From contig DAHUZT010000016.1 of the NCBI GenBank assembly GCA_027315005.1, positions 1 to 35,048 of the forward strand: a stretch of DNA of 35,048 nucleotides, read 5' to 3'. Origin of the DNA: Acidimicrobiaceae bacterium (GTDB lineage: Bacteria; Actinomycetota; Acidimicrobiia; Acidimicrobiales; RAAP-2). This document shows, in pieces, positions 1 to 7,322 of the stretch. The notes beneath the pieces are model-generated. The model was not told where the DNA came from. It did no database searches and saw only the letters and a list, made by a program, of their open reading frames with translations. A program made the translations under genes and the position numbers. Each line of letters opens with the position of its first letter. The first letter of the stretch is position 1.

Positions 1-16
1 GAGCAGTCCGCGATTC

Positions 17-38
17 GATCGCGCCAAGATCGCGCCAA
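17..38. repeat. 11-bp perfect tandem repeat
   Basis: The unit GATCGCGCCAA occurs twice head to tail (17-27 and 28-38), followed by related sequence (ATCGGCCAATTTCGGCC). It lies downstream of tRNA-Pro in a stretch with no gene. I see no coding or hairpin function. Confidence 0.5.
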
Positions 39-123
39 ATCGGCCAATTTCGGCCCGATTCGAGGGTCCCTGAGGAGGGGTGGTCCGGCCAGCAGACCGC
101 TCTGAGCTGGGAAGACGTGGGAG

Positions 124-198
124 TCGGGCTGCCCGGATTTGAACCGGGGACCTCTGCGTCCCGAACGCAGCGCGCTAACCAAACTGCGCCACAGCCCG
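124..198 (-). tRNA. tRNA-Pro (anticodon CGG)
   Basis: On the minus strand the sequence folds as a cloverleaf. The 7-bp acceptor stem CGGGCTG/CAGCCCG lies at 192-198 and 125-131. The anticodon stem CTGCG/CGCAG encloses loop TTCGGGA, which gives anticodon CGG (reads CCG, proline). The T arm CCCGG-TTCAAAT-CCGGG is canonical. The discriminator is A at 124, and CCA is not encoded. It lies 43 bases downstream of the CBS-domain gene on the same strand. Confidence 0.95.
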
Positions 199-241
199 CT
201 ACCTGGGGCGTGCTGGGCGCAGCCCCCGGAGCAGGGCGATG

Positions 242-1366
242 CTACCCGACCGGACCGGTCCTGATGCCCGCCCGGTGGTTCGCGTCCCTGTTCGACGGTT
301 GGCGCTCTGGCGTCCCGGAGGACGGGTCCTCCCCGCCGACAGGTTCGGTCTGCTTCGCGACCACCTTGGCAATGCGGTGGCGGTCCATCTCGGCGACCCT
401 GAGGCACCAGCCCGGGATGTCGAGGGTCTCACCTTCTCCCGGAATGTGACCGAACCCGTCGAACAAGTAACCGCCCAGGGTGTCGTACTCACCCTCGGGG
501 ATGGCGATACCCAGACGGTCCCGCACGTCGTCGACGCTCATCCGCCCATCGAGAAGCCATCGGTTGCTGTCCACCCGGACCAGTTCGGGTTCGTCGTCCG
601 AGTCGAACTCGTCGGGTAGGTCCCCCACCAGGGCACCGAGCAGGTCCTTCACCGTGATCACGCCTTCGACTCCGCCGTGTTCGTCGACGACCACGGCGAA
701 CGCACGGCGCTGCCTGCGCATCTCGGCCAGCACGTCGAGGACGAGGTGTGACTCAGGGACGAGGAACGGCTGGCGGATTCGCCGCGAGATGTCGATGGTG
801 CTTGGTGTCCGGGAACCGGAGGAATCCTGGATGGCTCCGGTCCTCCCTTCTGCTCGGGCTCCGACTCCGCCTTCGTCGCCATCGCCTCCCGACGCGGAGT
901 CGGCGGTGGCACCCGCAGCCCCACCCGCTGCAACATCGGCGGCCGCGGCCCCACCACCAGCAACTGTCACACCCCCGTTGACCGCCCATCCCGCTCGGAA
1001 CAGGTCGTTGACGAACAGCACACCGATGAGGTCGTCGAGGCTGTCGCCACACACTGGAAAGCAGCTGTGGCCGGTCTCGCGCACGGCACCGGCCACGCCC
1101 TCCACGGTGACCGGAATGGTGAGCGCTACGACATCCACTCTCGGGGTCATCACCTCCCGGACGACGGTGTCCCGCAGGTCACCGAGTGCCTCGATGATGA
1201 GCTCCTCCTGGGTATTGGCCCCCGAAGCCCCGGACGCGCCCGGCCCGCCGTTCGGACGCCCGCCGCGCCATCCGACTGGTGTGCCACGGCTGCGCGCACC
1301 ACGGGCCCGCCGCCTGGGTCCGGCGGGTGGGGGTTCCTCGTCCGCCTTGTGCTTGAAGAGGGACAT
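242..1366 (-). CDS. Soluble CorC/HlyC-type CBS-pair protein
   Basis: A 374-residue protein of the CorC/hemolysin-C family. It keeps the cytosolic half only: CBS1 about 71-125 (starting EVMTPRVDVVAL), CBS2 about 198-250 (VVVDEHGGVEGVITVKDLLG) and a C-terminal CorC_HlyC domain about 258-338 (YDTLGGYLFDGFGHIPGEGE). The membrane DUF21 domain of full-length relatives is absent, as in E. coli CorC. Relatives are linked to Mg/Co efflux or to adenine-nucleotide sensing; the ligand here is unknown. Odd features are an Ala/Gly-rich insert of about 65 residues between the CBS motifs (about 128-192) and a basic, Gly-rich N-terminus. Start is the ATG at 1364-1366. The response regulator gene lies 28 bases upstream on the same strand. 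Confidence 0.85.
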   Translation of the reverse strand: MSLFKHKADEEPPPAGPRRRARGARSRGTPVGWRGGRPNGGPGASGASGANTQEELIIEALGDLRDTVVREVMTPRVDVVALTIPVTVEGVAGAVRETGHSCFPVCGDSLDDLIGVLFVNDLFRAGWAVNGGVTVAGGGAAAADVAAGGAAGATADSASGGDGDEGGVGARAEGRTGAIQDSSGSRTPSTIDISRRIRQPFLVPESHLVLDVLAEMRRQRRAFAVVVDEHGGVEGVITVKDLLGALVGDLPDEFDSDDEPELVRVDSNRWLLDGRMSVDDVRDRLGIAIPEGEYDTLGGYLFDGFGHIPGEGETLDIPGWCLRVAEMDRHRIAKVVAKQTEPVGGEDPSSGTPERQPSNRDANHRAGIRTGPVG

Positions 1367-1394
1367 GGGGATCAGCGAGTGGCGCCTGTGGCTC

Positions 1395-1829
1395 TCAGAA
1401 TGCGGACGAGGGCGGGGCGGCCACCACCGAAAGTGGCTGGTACGACTCGTCGTAGTAGGTCGCCCCCTCCAGCAGGGCGGCGATCGCGCGCCTGAGACGG
1501 ATGGGATCGAGGGGTTTCACCAGCCACCCTTCGGCTCCCGACCGCCGGGCGAGGAACACGTCGGGCCTACGGTCGAGGAGCATCAGAACCGGGACGTGGT
1601 CGAGCTGGCCATAGGACGCCTCGAGCCGGAGCTCGAGGCAGACGGCCATGCCTCCCATGTTCCCCATCTGGAGGTCGACGACCACGAGGTCGGGTTCGGA
1701 CTCGGACACCATCGCCATGACCTCCGGCCCCGACCGGGCTTCGGTGATCGTGACATCGGGCCGATCGGCGATGGCAGTCACCTCAGCGCGCACCGATGGG
1801 GCGTCGCTGGCCACGAGGATGGTGGGCAC
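1395..1829 (-). CDS. Single-domain response regulator receiver protein
   Basis: A 144-residue CheY-like receiver with no output domain. D52 (VVVDLQMGNMGG) fits the phosphoacceptor and K105 (GWLVKPLDP) the conserved switch lysine. The site is degenerate: the usual acidic pair after strand 1 is SD (S8-D9), and the switch Thr/Ser after strand 4 is replaced (VPVLMLLDRR). Phosphorylation may therefore be weak or absent. Start is GTG at 1827-1829 with no Shine-Dalgarno sequence. A TAACCT hexamer sits 6 bases upstream, but its TAA is also the stop codon of the preceding ATPase gene, so read-through transcription from that gene is equally likely. No histidine kinase is in the window. Confidence 0.8.
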   Translation of the reverse strand: MPTILVASDAPSVRAEVTAIADRPDVTITEARSGPEVMAMVSESEPDLVVVDLQMGNMGGMAVCLELRLEASYGQLDHVPVLMLLDRRPDVFLARRSGAEGWLVKPLDPIRLRRAIAALLEGATYYDESYQPLSVVAAPPSSAF

Positions 1830-1838
1830 CGTCAGAGG

Positions 1839-2960
1839 TTAGCGCTCTTCAGCAGCGGCCTTCGATGCCGGAGGGCCGAACAGCAGATCGGCGATCGACG
1901 TCAACCCGACGAGATCGTGCACGTCCGAGTTGAGCAAGGGGACCCGGAAGACCGGGGCCGGATCGACCTTGGCTACCAGGTCGGCGAAGGCCGCCTCTTC
2001 GCGATCCGACGCTGCCGTGTACCCCTCGAGGTTGTCGACCAGTTGGGCAAGAGCACTACCCGGCTCGAGGCCGTCGAGCGCGGCCAACTCCCCGAGTTGC
2101 CTCTTGTCGGCGAAGCGGGGCTGCACCTTGTTGACCACGAGGGCGGTCACCGACATGTCCGACTCGGCGAGCTTGCCGGCGAAATGGACGGCTTCGTCGA
2201 CTGAGTCGGGCCTGGGTGAGGCCACCAGCACGAAGGCGGTGTCCGACTGGACGAGCAGCTGCCGGACCCGTGTGGCTCGGTCACGGAAGCCCTGCTCCAT
2301 CCCCTCGAAAGCCTGGAAGAAGGCCACGGCATCGGCCACGATGTCGGCTCCGGCGACCTTGGAGATGGTTCGAAGCAGGGCATGGGTGGCCACTCCCATC
2401 AGCTTGAGCCCGACCCGGGTCGGGGCCATCAGTGCCTGGAAGATCCGGTTCTCGAGGAAGCGGGTGAGCCGTCGCGGGGCATCGAGGAAGTCGAGGGCGT
2501 TGCGGCTCGGAGGGGTGTCGACCACCACCATGTCGAAAGCGCCTTCCTCGACCAGTTCGTAGAGCTTCTCCATGGCCATGTACTCCTGGGTACCCGAAAG
2601 GGTCCCGGTGAGATTGCGGTAGATCCGGTTGTTGCGGATCTGCTCGGCCTGTTCGTCGCCGTCCGAGTACCGCCGCACCAGGTCGTCGAAGGTGCCCTCG
2701 GGGTCGAGCATCAGGGCATGGAGCTCGCCCGGCCAAGGTCCGACGATAAGCGTCGGTCGGTTGGTCAGGGTGTCGAGCCCCAGGGCGTTGGCCAGGCGCC
2801 GCGCCGGGTCGATGGTGACCACGCAGGTATTCCGGCCGAGCCGGGCCGCCTCCAGGGCGAAGGCGGCGGCCACGGTCGTCTTTCCCACCCCGCCGGAACC
2901 ACAGCAGATGACGATTGAGTGGTCCTCGGCCACCCGGCGCAGTGCGCGAGTCGGGGTCAC
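1839..2960 (-). CDS. ArsA/Get3-type ATPase (second of pair)
   Basis: A 373-residue deviant-Walker P-loop ATPase of the ArsA/Get3/MinD group. The P-loop GSGGVGKTT is at about 21-29, strand 3 with DPARR follows, and the switch-II-like segment is VVVDTPPSRNALDFLDAP. Its GTG start (2958-2960) overlaps the stop of the upstream ATPase as GTGA, so the two are translationally coupled and probably form a heterodimer. The pair corresponds to Mycobacterium tuberculosis Rv3679/Rv3680, which also lie beside a whiB gene (recalled synteny). Those are bacterial Get3 homologues, not arsenite pumps. No CxxC dimer motif or arsenite-binding cysteine cluster is visible. Confidence 0.85.
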   Translation of the reverse strand: MTPTRALRRVAEDHSIVICCGSGGVGKTTVAAAFALEAARLGRNTCVVTIDPARRLANALGLDTLTNRPTLIVGPWPGELHALMLDPEGTFDDLVRRYSDGDEQAEQIRNNRIYRNLTGTLSGTQEYMAMEKLYELVEEGAFDMVVVDTPPSRNALDFLDAPRRLTRFLENRIFQALMAPTRVGLKLMGVATHALLRTISKVAGADIVADAVAFFQAFEGMEQGFRDRATRVRQLLVQSDTAFVLVASPRPDSVDEAVHFAGKLAESDMSVTALVVNKVQPRFADKRQLGELAALDGLEPGSALAQLVDNLEGYTAASDREEAAFADLVAKVDPAPVFRVPLLNSDVHDLVGLTSIADLLFGPPASKAAAEER

Positions 2961-3988
2961 GGGCTCGCCCCGGCGGGATCGTGGAGCGCGGCCACCCCGT
3001 TGGCCAGGGCATCGCTCAGGATGTCGAGCTCTGAGGGACCGATTGCGTCGGCGAAGAGAAAGGGGACTCGCAGCTGAGCCAGGGGAAGCTGATTGCCCAG
3101 CCGCTCGAGCTGCTCGTTCTGGAGGTCGGCCCGGGTGGTCCGGAACCGTCGTGCCGCCTCGAGCGACGAGACGAGGTCATCTCCCACTGTCACACGGGCC
3201 AACGCCACGGCACCGGCCGCTGTCACGGCGAGCCCGTCCACCTCCGGGTAGCACCCGTTGACGATGACGGGTCCGAGGGCCACGCCTACCTTGTCCTCCA
3301 GCTGGAAGGCGGCCTCGATGGCCTCGTTGACCGGCATTTCCTCCGGGAGTGTGACCAGGGCAACTTGGCACCGTTCGGGGTCGGAGAGCAGATCGACCAC
3401 CTCAGCCGCCTGGGTCCGGACCGGCCCGCCACGCGCCGCATCGAGCAGGCCGCGCGCCGAGGACAGAAAGGTCATGGCGTGCCCGGTGGCAGGCGCGTCG
3501 ACCAGGACGAGATCTGCCATTCCACTTCGCTCGATCTGTTTCACCTTGCCCAGGACGAGGACGTCCCGGATTCCTGGGATCGCTCCTGCCACCAGGTCGA
3601 TGATCCCCGACGACATCAGGCGTTTCGAGACCCTCTTCAGCCCGTGGTCGGCGAGGTACTCGACGAGCGCGTCATCGGGGGTGATCGTTCGGGCCCGCAC
3701 GGTGCCCGGTCGAATGGCGCTCGGACCCGGGTCGTCGCCGCCCTCGCCGTCGTCGTCCACCGGCTCAGCTCCGGCAGCAAGCAGCACCGAACCCGCGTAG
3801 CCGAGGGGCACCGCGTGCCCGAAGGCACTGGCCACCCCCGTGCGTCCTTCGAGTTCGACGACCAACACCGACAAGCCGGTCCGTGCCGCGAGATGGGCAA
3901 TGGCGGCCACCATCGTCGTCTTTCCCACCCCGCCCTTGCCGGCCACGATGAGGACCCGGCTCTGGCGGCAGAAGGTGCGCACGTCCAT
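2957..3988 (-). CDS. ArsA/Get3-type ATPase (first of pair)
   Basis: A 343-residue P-loop ATPase with GKGGVGKTT at about 17-25 (the first Lys is the signature lysine of the deviant Walker A), then VLVVELEGRTG and a nucleotide-sensing segment LVLVDAPATGHAMTFL. An acidic, Gly/Asp-rich linker about 50-75 residues in is unusual. I chose the ATG at 3986-3988 because the protein then begins a few residues before strand 1; the frame stays open upstream but gives non-homologous sequence. A TACGCT box at 3999-4004 is 10 bases upstream, suggesting a very short leader. It overlaps the second ATPase by 4 bases and is divergent from whiB. Bound client or substrate is unknown. Confidence 0.83.
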   Translation of the reverse strand: MDVRTFCRQSRVLIVAGKGGVGKTTMVAAIAHLAARTGLSVLVVELEGRTGVASAFGHAVPLGYAGSVLLAAGAEPVDDDGEGGDDPGPSAIRPGTVRARTITPDDALVEYLADHGLKRVSKRLMSSGIIDLVAGAIPGIRDVLVLGKVKQIERSGMADLVLVDAPATGHAMTFLSSARGLLDAARGGPVRTQAAEVVDLLSDPERCQVALVTLPEEMPVNEAIEAAFQLEDKVGVALGPVIVNGCYPEVDGLAVTAAGAVALARVTVGDDLVSSLEAARRFRTTRADLQNEQLERLGNQLPLAQLRVPFLFADAIGPSELDILSDALANGVAALHDPAGASP

Positions 3989-4153
3989 GACTCCAACGAG
4001 CGTAGTGTGCGGGTCGCCCGTATCCTCTCCGCAGCGGAGCCCACTTGGACACGCCACGTGGTTCGTTCCCCGCCGAGGGTGGCGGCGACAGCCCGGTTGC
4101 CATGCTGGGTGCCCACCGCACCTTCCGGTGGAGGGAAAACCGGTTCTCGCCCC

Positions 4154-4183
4154 TTGTTTTGGGCCCGGCCACCGCGGTACGTT
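4154..4183 (+). promoter_or_regulatory. Candidate promoter of whiB
   Basis: TTGTTT (4154-4159), an 18-bp spacer and TACGTT (4178-4183) resemble a SigA-type promoter. Transcription would begin at about 4190, giving a leader of fewer than ten bases before the ATG at 4197, or about 30 before the alternative GTG at 4221. Confidence 0.35.
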
Positions 4184-4196
4184 CGCTGGACGGAGG

Positions 4197-4481
4197 ATGG
4201 ATCAAGGGGGAGCAGGGGACGTGGAGCAGCAGGTGCTTGACACATGGCGGCGCAAGGCGTCTTGTCGTGGGCCCCAAGCGGAGATCTTCTTTCCGCCCGC
4301 CCATGCCGAGCGGAAAGAGGAGAAACTCGATCGGGAGAGCCGGGCGAAGTCGATCTGCAGCACCTGCGTGGTGCGCAGGGAGTGCCTGGACTACGCCATC
4401 CGCATCCATGAGCCGCACGGGATCTGGGGCGGCTTGAACGAGGTGGAGCGCAAGCAGCTGGTCGAGCGCCGGGCCGGGTGA
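4197..4481 (+). CDS. WhiB-family iron-sulfur transcription factor
   Basis: A 94-residue Wbl protein. The four cluster-binding cysteines are C23, C54, C57 and C63 (C-x30-C-x2-C-x5-C; core ICSTCVVRREC). The turn motif GIWGGL at about 75-80 and the basic tail ERKQLVERR follow. Wbl proteins bind a redox- and NO-sensitive [4Fe-4S] cluster and usually act through the primary sigma factor. The ATG at 4197 has GGAGG directly against it, too close to act as a ribosome site; an in-frame GTG at 4221 with GGGGGAG upstream is an alternative start. It is divergent from the ArsA/Get3 pair, and whiB4 sits next to that pair in M. tuberculosis (recalled), so a redox-linked role is a reasonable inference. Confidence 0.92.
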   Translation: MDQGGAGDVEQQVLDTWRRKASCRGPQAEIFFPPAHAERKEEKLDRESRAKSICSTCVVRRECLDYAIRIHEPHGIWGGLNEVERKQLVERRAG

Positions 4482-4494
4482 GCCGCATCCAGGA

Positions 4495-4509
4495 CCGGCC
4501 CATGGCCGG
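4495..4509. terminator. Possible bidirectional hairpin between convergent genes
   Basis: CCGGCC-CAT-GGCCGG forms a 6-bp perfect GC stem between the ends of whiB and the DUF929 gene. No T-tract follows on either strand, so termination is only inferred from position. Confidence 0.25.
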
Positions 4510-4522
4510 CCGGGTCGGCAGG

Positions 4523-5428
4523 TCAACCTAGGCCCAGAGCTTTGTCGGCTGCCCGCACACCCTTGCTGGCGCATACCGACCCGGGTTGTTGACCGGTGGC
4601 CAGGCAGATCCCGGCGGTCAGATAGTTGGCGGAGGCGACGACCGGCGGGGTGACCGCGCCACCGGCCTGGCTCAGGTCTCCGGCGATGGTGGACTGCGAG
4701 AGGCCGACCAGCACAGCGGGGCTGAACCCGGCCGTGCTCGCCACCATGTGATTGGCGATGTCGACGAAGGGGAGCTGGCCCGGAGCGGTGCCGGGGGTGG
4801 GACCGTTGCCGTAGCGGGCCATGACCTGGGCCTCGCCGGCAGTCAGCTCGGCGATCCGGACGTAGGAGCCGTCGCGTGCCAGTACGGACGAGAAGAGCTC
4901 GACTCCGGTGAAGTCGACGTACTGGCTGGTGTAGGACGAGTCGGTGAAGGTGAAGCTCTGGATGCTGGGGAACACGGCATTGGGTGAGGATGCGGTGTTG
5001 CGGAGCTCGGCGAACCGGCCGAAGCGGGACAGCGCCACCACCAGTGGCCAGCGCTCCGCTGCGCAGAAGGGACAGAAATCAGCTCCCACGAAGAGGACGA
5101 GTGGCTTGCCGCCCGGACCGACGAGAGGGGCCCCGGTCACCAGCTTGGGCGGGATTACCGGGGAACGGGGTGCGGCGACCCCCGTCGAGTCGAGCACCGA
5201 TCCCGGTACGCCGGTGACCGCCGCCAGCACCCCCGGCGAGGTTCGGGCCGGTTTGGCTGAGCGCTGAGCGGTGGCAGAGGGTCTGGTCAATGCATAGGCG
5301 ACCAGGACGATCACCCCGACGAGGAGGATGGCGATCACCACCCAGACCACCCGGGCGGTGCGAGCCGAGGACGGGCCGATCGCCGGATCGGGAACCGGCC
5401 CGGTTGCACCTCGGTCGCCTTGGTGCAT
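4523..5428 (-). CDS. DUF929 membrane-anchored thiol oxidoreductase, copy 1
   Basis: A 301-residue DUF929 protein. The short N-terminus is followed by one hydrophobic segment (about 27-47), so the rest should be extracytoplasmic. A thioredoxin-like motif C119-P-F-C122 in GADFCPFCAAERW gives the predicted redox centre. The C-terminal region carries two more cysteines (AGIC and SVCAS). DUF929 is known mainly from Acidimicrobiia-type actinobacteria and some archaea (recalled); function is unproven but the fold suggests a DsbA- or DsbG-like role. It is last in a same-strand group DUF929-VKOR-DUF929, 62 bases after the VKOR gene. No Shine-Dalgarno sequence is visible before the ATG at 5426-5428. 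Confidence 0.85.
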   Translation of the reverse strand: MHQGDRGATGPVPDPAIGPSSARTARVVWVVIAILLVGVIVLVAYALTRPSATAQRSAKPARTSPGVLAAVTGVPGSVLDSTGVAAPRSPVIPPKLVTGAPLVGPGGKPLVLFVGADFCPFCAAERWPLVVALSRFGRFAELRNTASSPNAVFPSIQSFTFTDSSYTSQYVDFTGVELFSSVLARDGSYVRIAELTAGEAQVMARYGNGPTPGTAPGQLPFVDIANHMVASTAGFSPAVLVGLSQSTIAGDLSQAGGAVTPPVVASANYLTAGICLATGQQPGSVCASKGVRAADKALGLG

Positions 5429-5490
5429 GGCGAAGCCGGGCCCGGTGTCGATCGGAGGGTCGTCGTCTATCGGCCCGAGCTCCGATCGGA

Positions 5491-5994
5491 TCAGATCTCG
5501 CCCGCGGCGAGGTCTGAGCTACCGAACCCTGCTGCCTGCCCGTCGTCAGATCCGTATCCGGGTTGGAGCACGACAGGCGCCGAGGTCACGATGACCGCGA
5601 AGAGGATGAAGGTGATCAGGTGCACCGACGAGCACCACAGGCAGATCGCCTTGATGATGAACAGCTCGGCGCTGATCAGATAGATGATCATGCCCACTCC
5701 CACCACCGACAGGGCCAGGCGGGCCAAGTGCACGAGGCGATTCGCCGATCTCCAGGCCGCCGGCAGGCAGAACGCGACCATGGGCACGAAGTAGAACAAC
5801 CCGAGGATGGCCACCGGAACGCCGAAGATGTACGACTGCGGGCTGGTCGTGACCTCCGCGCAGTTGATGGTACCGCTGTCGGAACAGACCAGCGAGTGGG
5901 GATCGAAGTGGGTGATGGTGAGGTAGGTGGCCACACCCAATCCGGCCAGGCTGAGGAGCAGGGTGGCAACAGGTTGCCAGCGGAGGGTCGACAC
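5491..5994 (-). CDS. Vitamin K epoxide reductase (VKOR) family protein
   Basis: A 167-residue integral membrane protein with four hydrophobic segments (about 7-28, 56-76, 90-112, 115-138). The active-site pair is C118-L-W-C121, and the loop shuttle cysteines are C37 and C45 (VCSDSGTINC), with a conserved Ser in SPQSYIFGVP. Bacterial VKOR is the functional counterpart of DsbB: it passes electrons from a periplasmic thioredoxin-like protein to quinone. The obvious partners are the two flanking DUF929 proteins; many other VKORs have a fused thioredoxin domain, absent here. Start is GTG at 5992-5994, 16 bases after the upstream DUF929 stop, so co-transcription is likely. Confidence 0.92.
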   Translation of the reverse strand: MSTLRWQPVATLLLSLAGLGVATYLTITHFDPHSLVCSDSGTINCAEVTTSPQSYIFGVPVAILGLFYFVPMVAFCLPAAWRSANRLVHLARLALSVVGVGMIIYLISAELFIIKAICLWCSSVHLITFILFAVIVTSAPVVLQPGYGSDDGQAAGFGSSDLAAGEI

Positions 5995-6010
5995 GGAACC
6001 TGCGCCCCGT

Positions 6011-7126
6011 TCAGCCGATCTTCAGGGCCTTGGCGGCAGCCTCGACCCCCGAGCTGGTGCAGACCGAACTCGGTGCGTTACCGGTACTCGCGCAGATGGC
6101 AGCCGTCATGTAGTTGGCGGTGGCCACGATGGCCTGGGTGGCGGGATTGCCGGTGTCACTGAGGCCGCCGGCGATCTGACTCCAGGTCTGCCCGGCCAAG
6201 ATCCCCGGGTCGTAGCTGGCGCCCGAGATGAGCGCCTTGCTGTCGATGAGCACGAAGGGGAACGAGATCCCCCCGGCCGAGGTCGCACTCGGGTTGTACT
6301 GGGAACTGCTGTACTTGGTGGCGATCGACGCTTCCTGCTGGGTCAGACTCTGCAGCGGCCGGTAGCCGTTGTTGTTGACACAGGATGTACAGGGGATGTT
6401 GCTGTCCACTTCGACCGGCACGAAGTGGATATAGGGGCTGGTGTACGTCGATCCGTAGTAGCTGAAGGTGTGGGTCGCGGCGTCGACGTCGGTATGGGAA
6501 GAGGCGGTGATCTTCAGGTTGGAGAAGGTCCCGAAGCGCGACAGCGCGGCCGTCATCGGCCAGCGCTCCGCTGCGCAGAAGGGGCAGAACTCCCCACCGA
6601 TGTAGAGCATCGAGGGTGACTTGCCGTTGAGGGTCAGGGGAGGCTGGTTCTTCAACACGGTGGGCGGAGAGACCGTCGCCGACGGGCTGTTGATCCCGAT
6701 CGTGTTGTACACCGAGAGGGGGATGTTGGTCACGTCGTGGACCACCGACGCCGGAGCCGGAACCGTCGCCGTGAAGGAGGCGTTGGTCGTGCTGTTGCCG
6801 CCGCCGGCAGCGAACACGGCTACCAGGACGACGATGATGATCACCACCAACCCGACGGCTCCCCAGGTCAACATGGCCGGAGAGAACCGGCTCGGAGCGG
6901 GGGTCGCGGGTCGGCGTCCGGGCATCGGGGTGTTACCCCCCCGGGCTCCGCCTCCACGGCCGCCTCCACCTCCACCCCGGCCCCCGGCTGTCCCGCCCCG
7001 GCCCGGGGGCGTCTTTCCCGAAACCGGACGGCTCTGGGCCCGGCTGTCGGCCTTGGCGTCCTGCCCGCCGGGGCCGGGCTTCGGTTTGTTGCCTCCGGCA
7101 GGGGTCCTGGTCTTGTTGTCGGCCAT
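6011..7126 (-). CDS. DUF929 membrane-anchored thiol oxidoreductase, copy 2
   Basis: A 371-residue paralogue of the downstream DUF929 protein. A long cytosolic N-terminus contains a Gly/Arg/Pro-rich low-complexity stretch (about 41-72). A membrane segment follows (about 86-107), then a thioredoxin-like domain with C181-P-F-C184 in GGEFCPFCAAERW. It also has an extra pair absent from copy 1 (IPCTSCVNN, about 245-255), perhaps a second redox or structural site. C-terminal cysteines match copy 1 (AAIC, SVCTS). I chose ATG at 7124-7126, preceded by GGAGAG at 7136-7141; an in-frame GTG at 7145-7147 would add seven residues. It is the first gene of the DUF929-VKOR-DUF929 group. Confidence 0.85.
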   Translation of the reverse strand: MADNKTRTPAGGNKPKPGPGGQDAKADSRAQSRPVSGKTPPGRGGTAGGRGGGGGGRGGGARGGNTPMPGRRPATPAPSRFSPAMLTWGAVGLVVIIIVVLVAVFAAGGGNSTTNASFTATVPAPASVVHDVTNIPLSVYNTIGINSPSATVSPPTVLKNQPPLTLNGKSPSMLYIGGEFCPFCAAERWPMTAALSRFGTFSNLKITASSHTDVDAATHTFSYYGSTYTSPYIHFVPVEVDSNIPCTSCVNNNGYRPLQSLTQQEASIATKYSSSQYNPSATSAGGISFPFVLIDSKALISGASYDPGILAGQTWSQIAGGLSDTGNPATQAIVATANYMTAAICASTGNAPSSVCTSSGVEAAAKALKIG

Positions 7127-7322
7127 GGGTCCGCAGTCTCTCCACACTGTTGTGCTGGTCAGCAGCGAGCGTAACGGGTCGGGGGGGTCTATGGGATGCA
7201 GACGACCGGGTCGCCTTCCGCGAGCCGCTTCGGGCTCCCGTGTCCCAGCCGTCGGCTGTCACCAGCCAGGCGCTACGGGGGATCCCGGCAGGTTGCCAGG
7301 CTCGTGCCTACACTCATGCCCG

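Noticed and set aside
480-2204. A 574-codon plus-strand frame near the window start
   Set aside because: Runs antisense to the CBS protein, the receiver and the ATPase, all with recognisable motifs; Ser/Arg/Pro-rich product.
1839-3988. Arsenite resistance operon
   Set aside because: The two ATPases are Get3-like without arsenite-binding cysteines, and no arsB, arsR or arsC is present.
4054-4061. CCACGTGG palindrome in the ATPase/whiB divergent region
   Set aside because: An 8-bp GC-rich palindrome is common in such DNA; no second site or promoter alignment supports a function.
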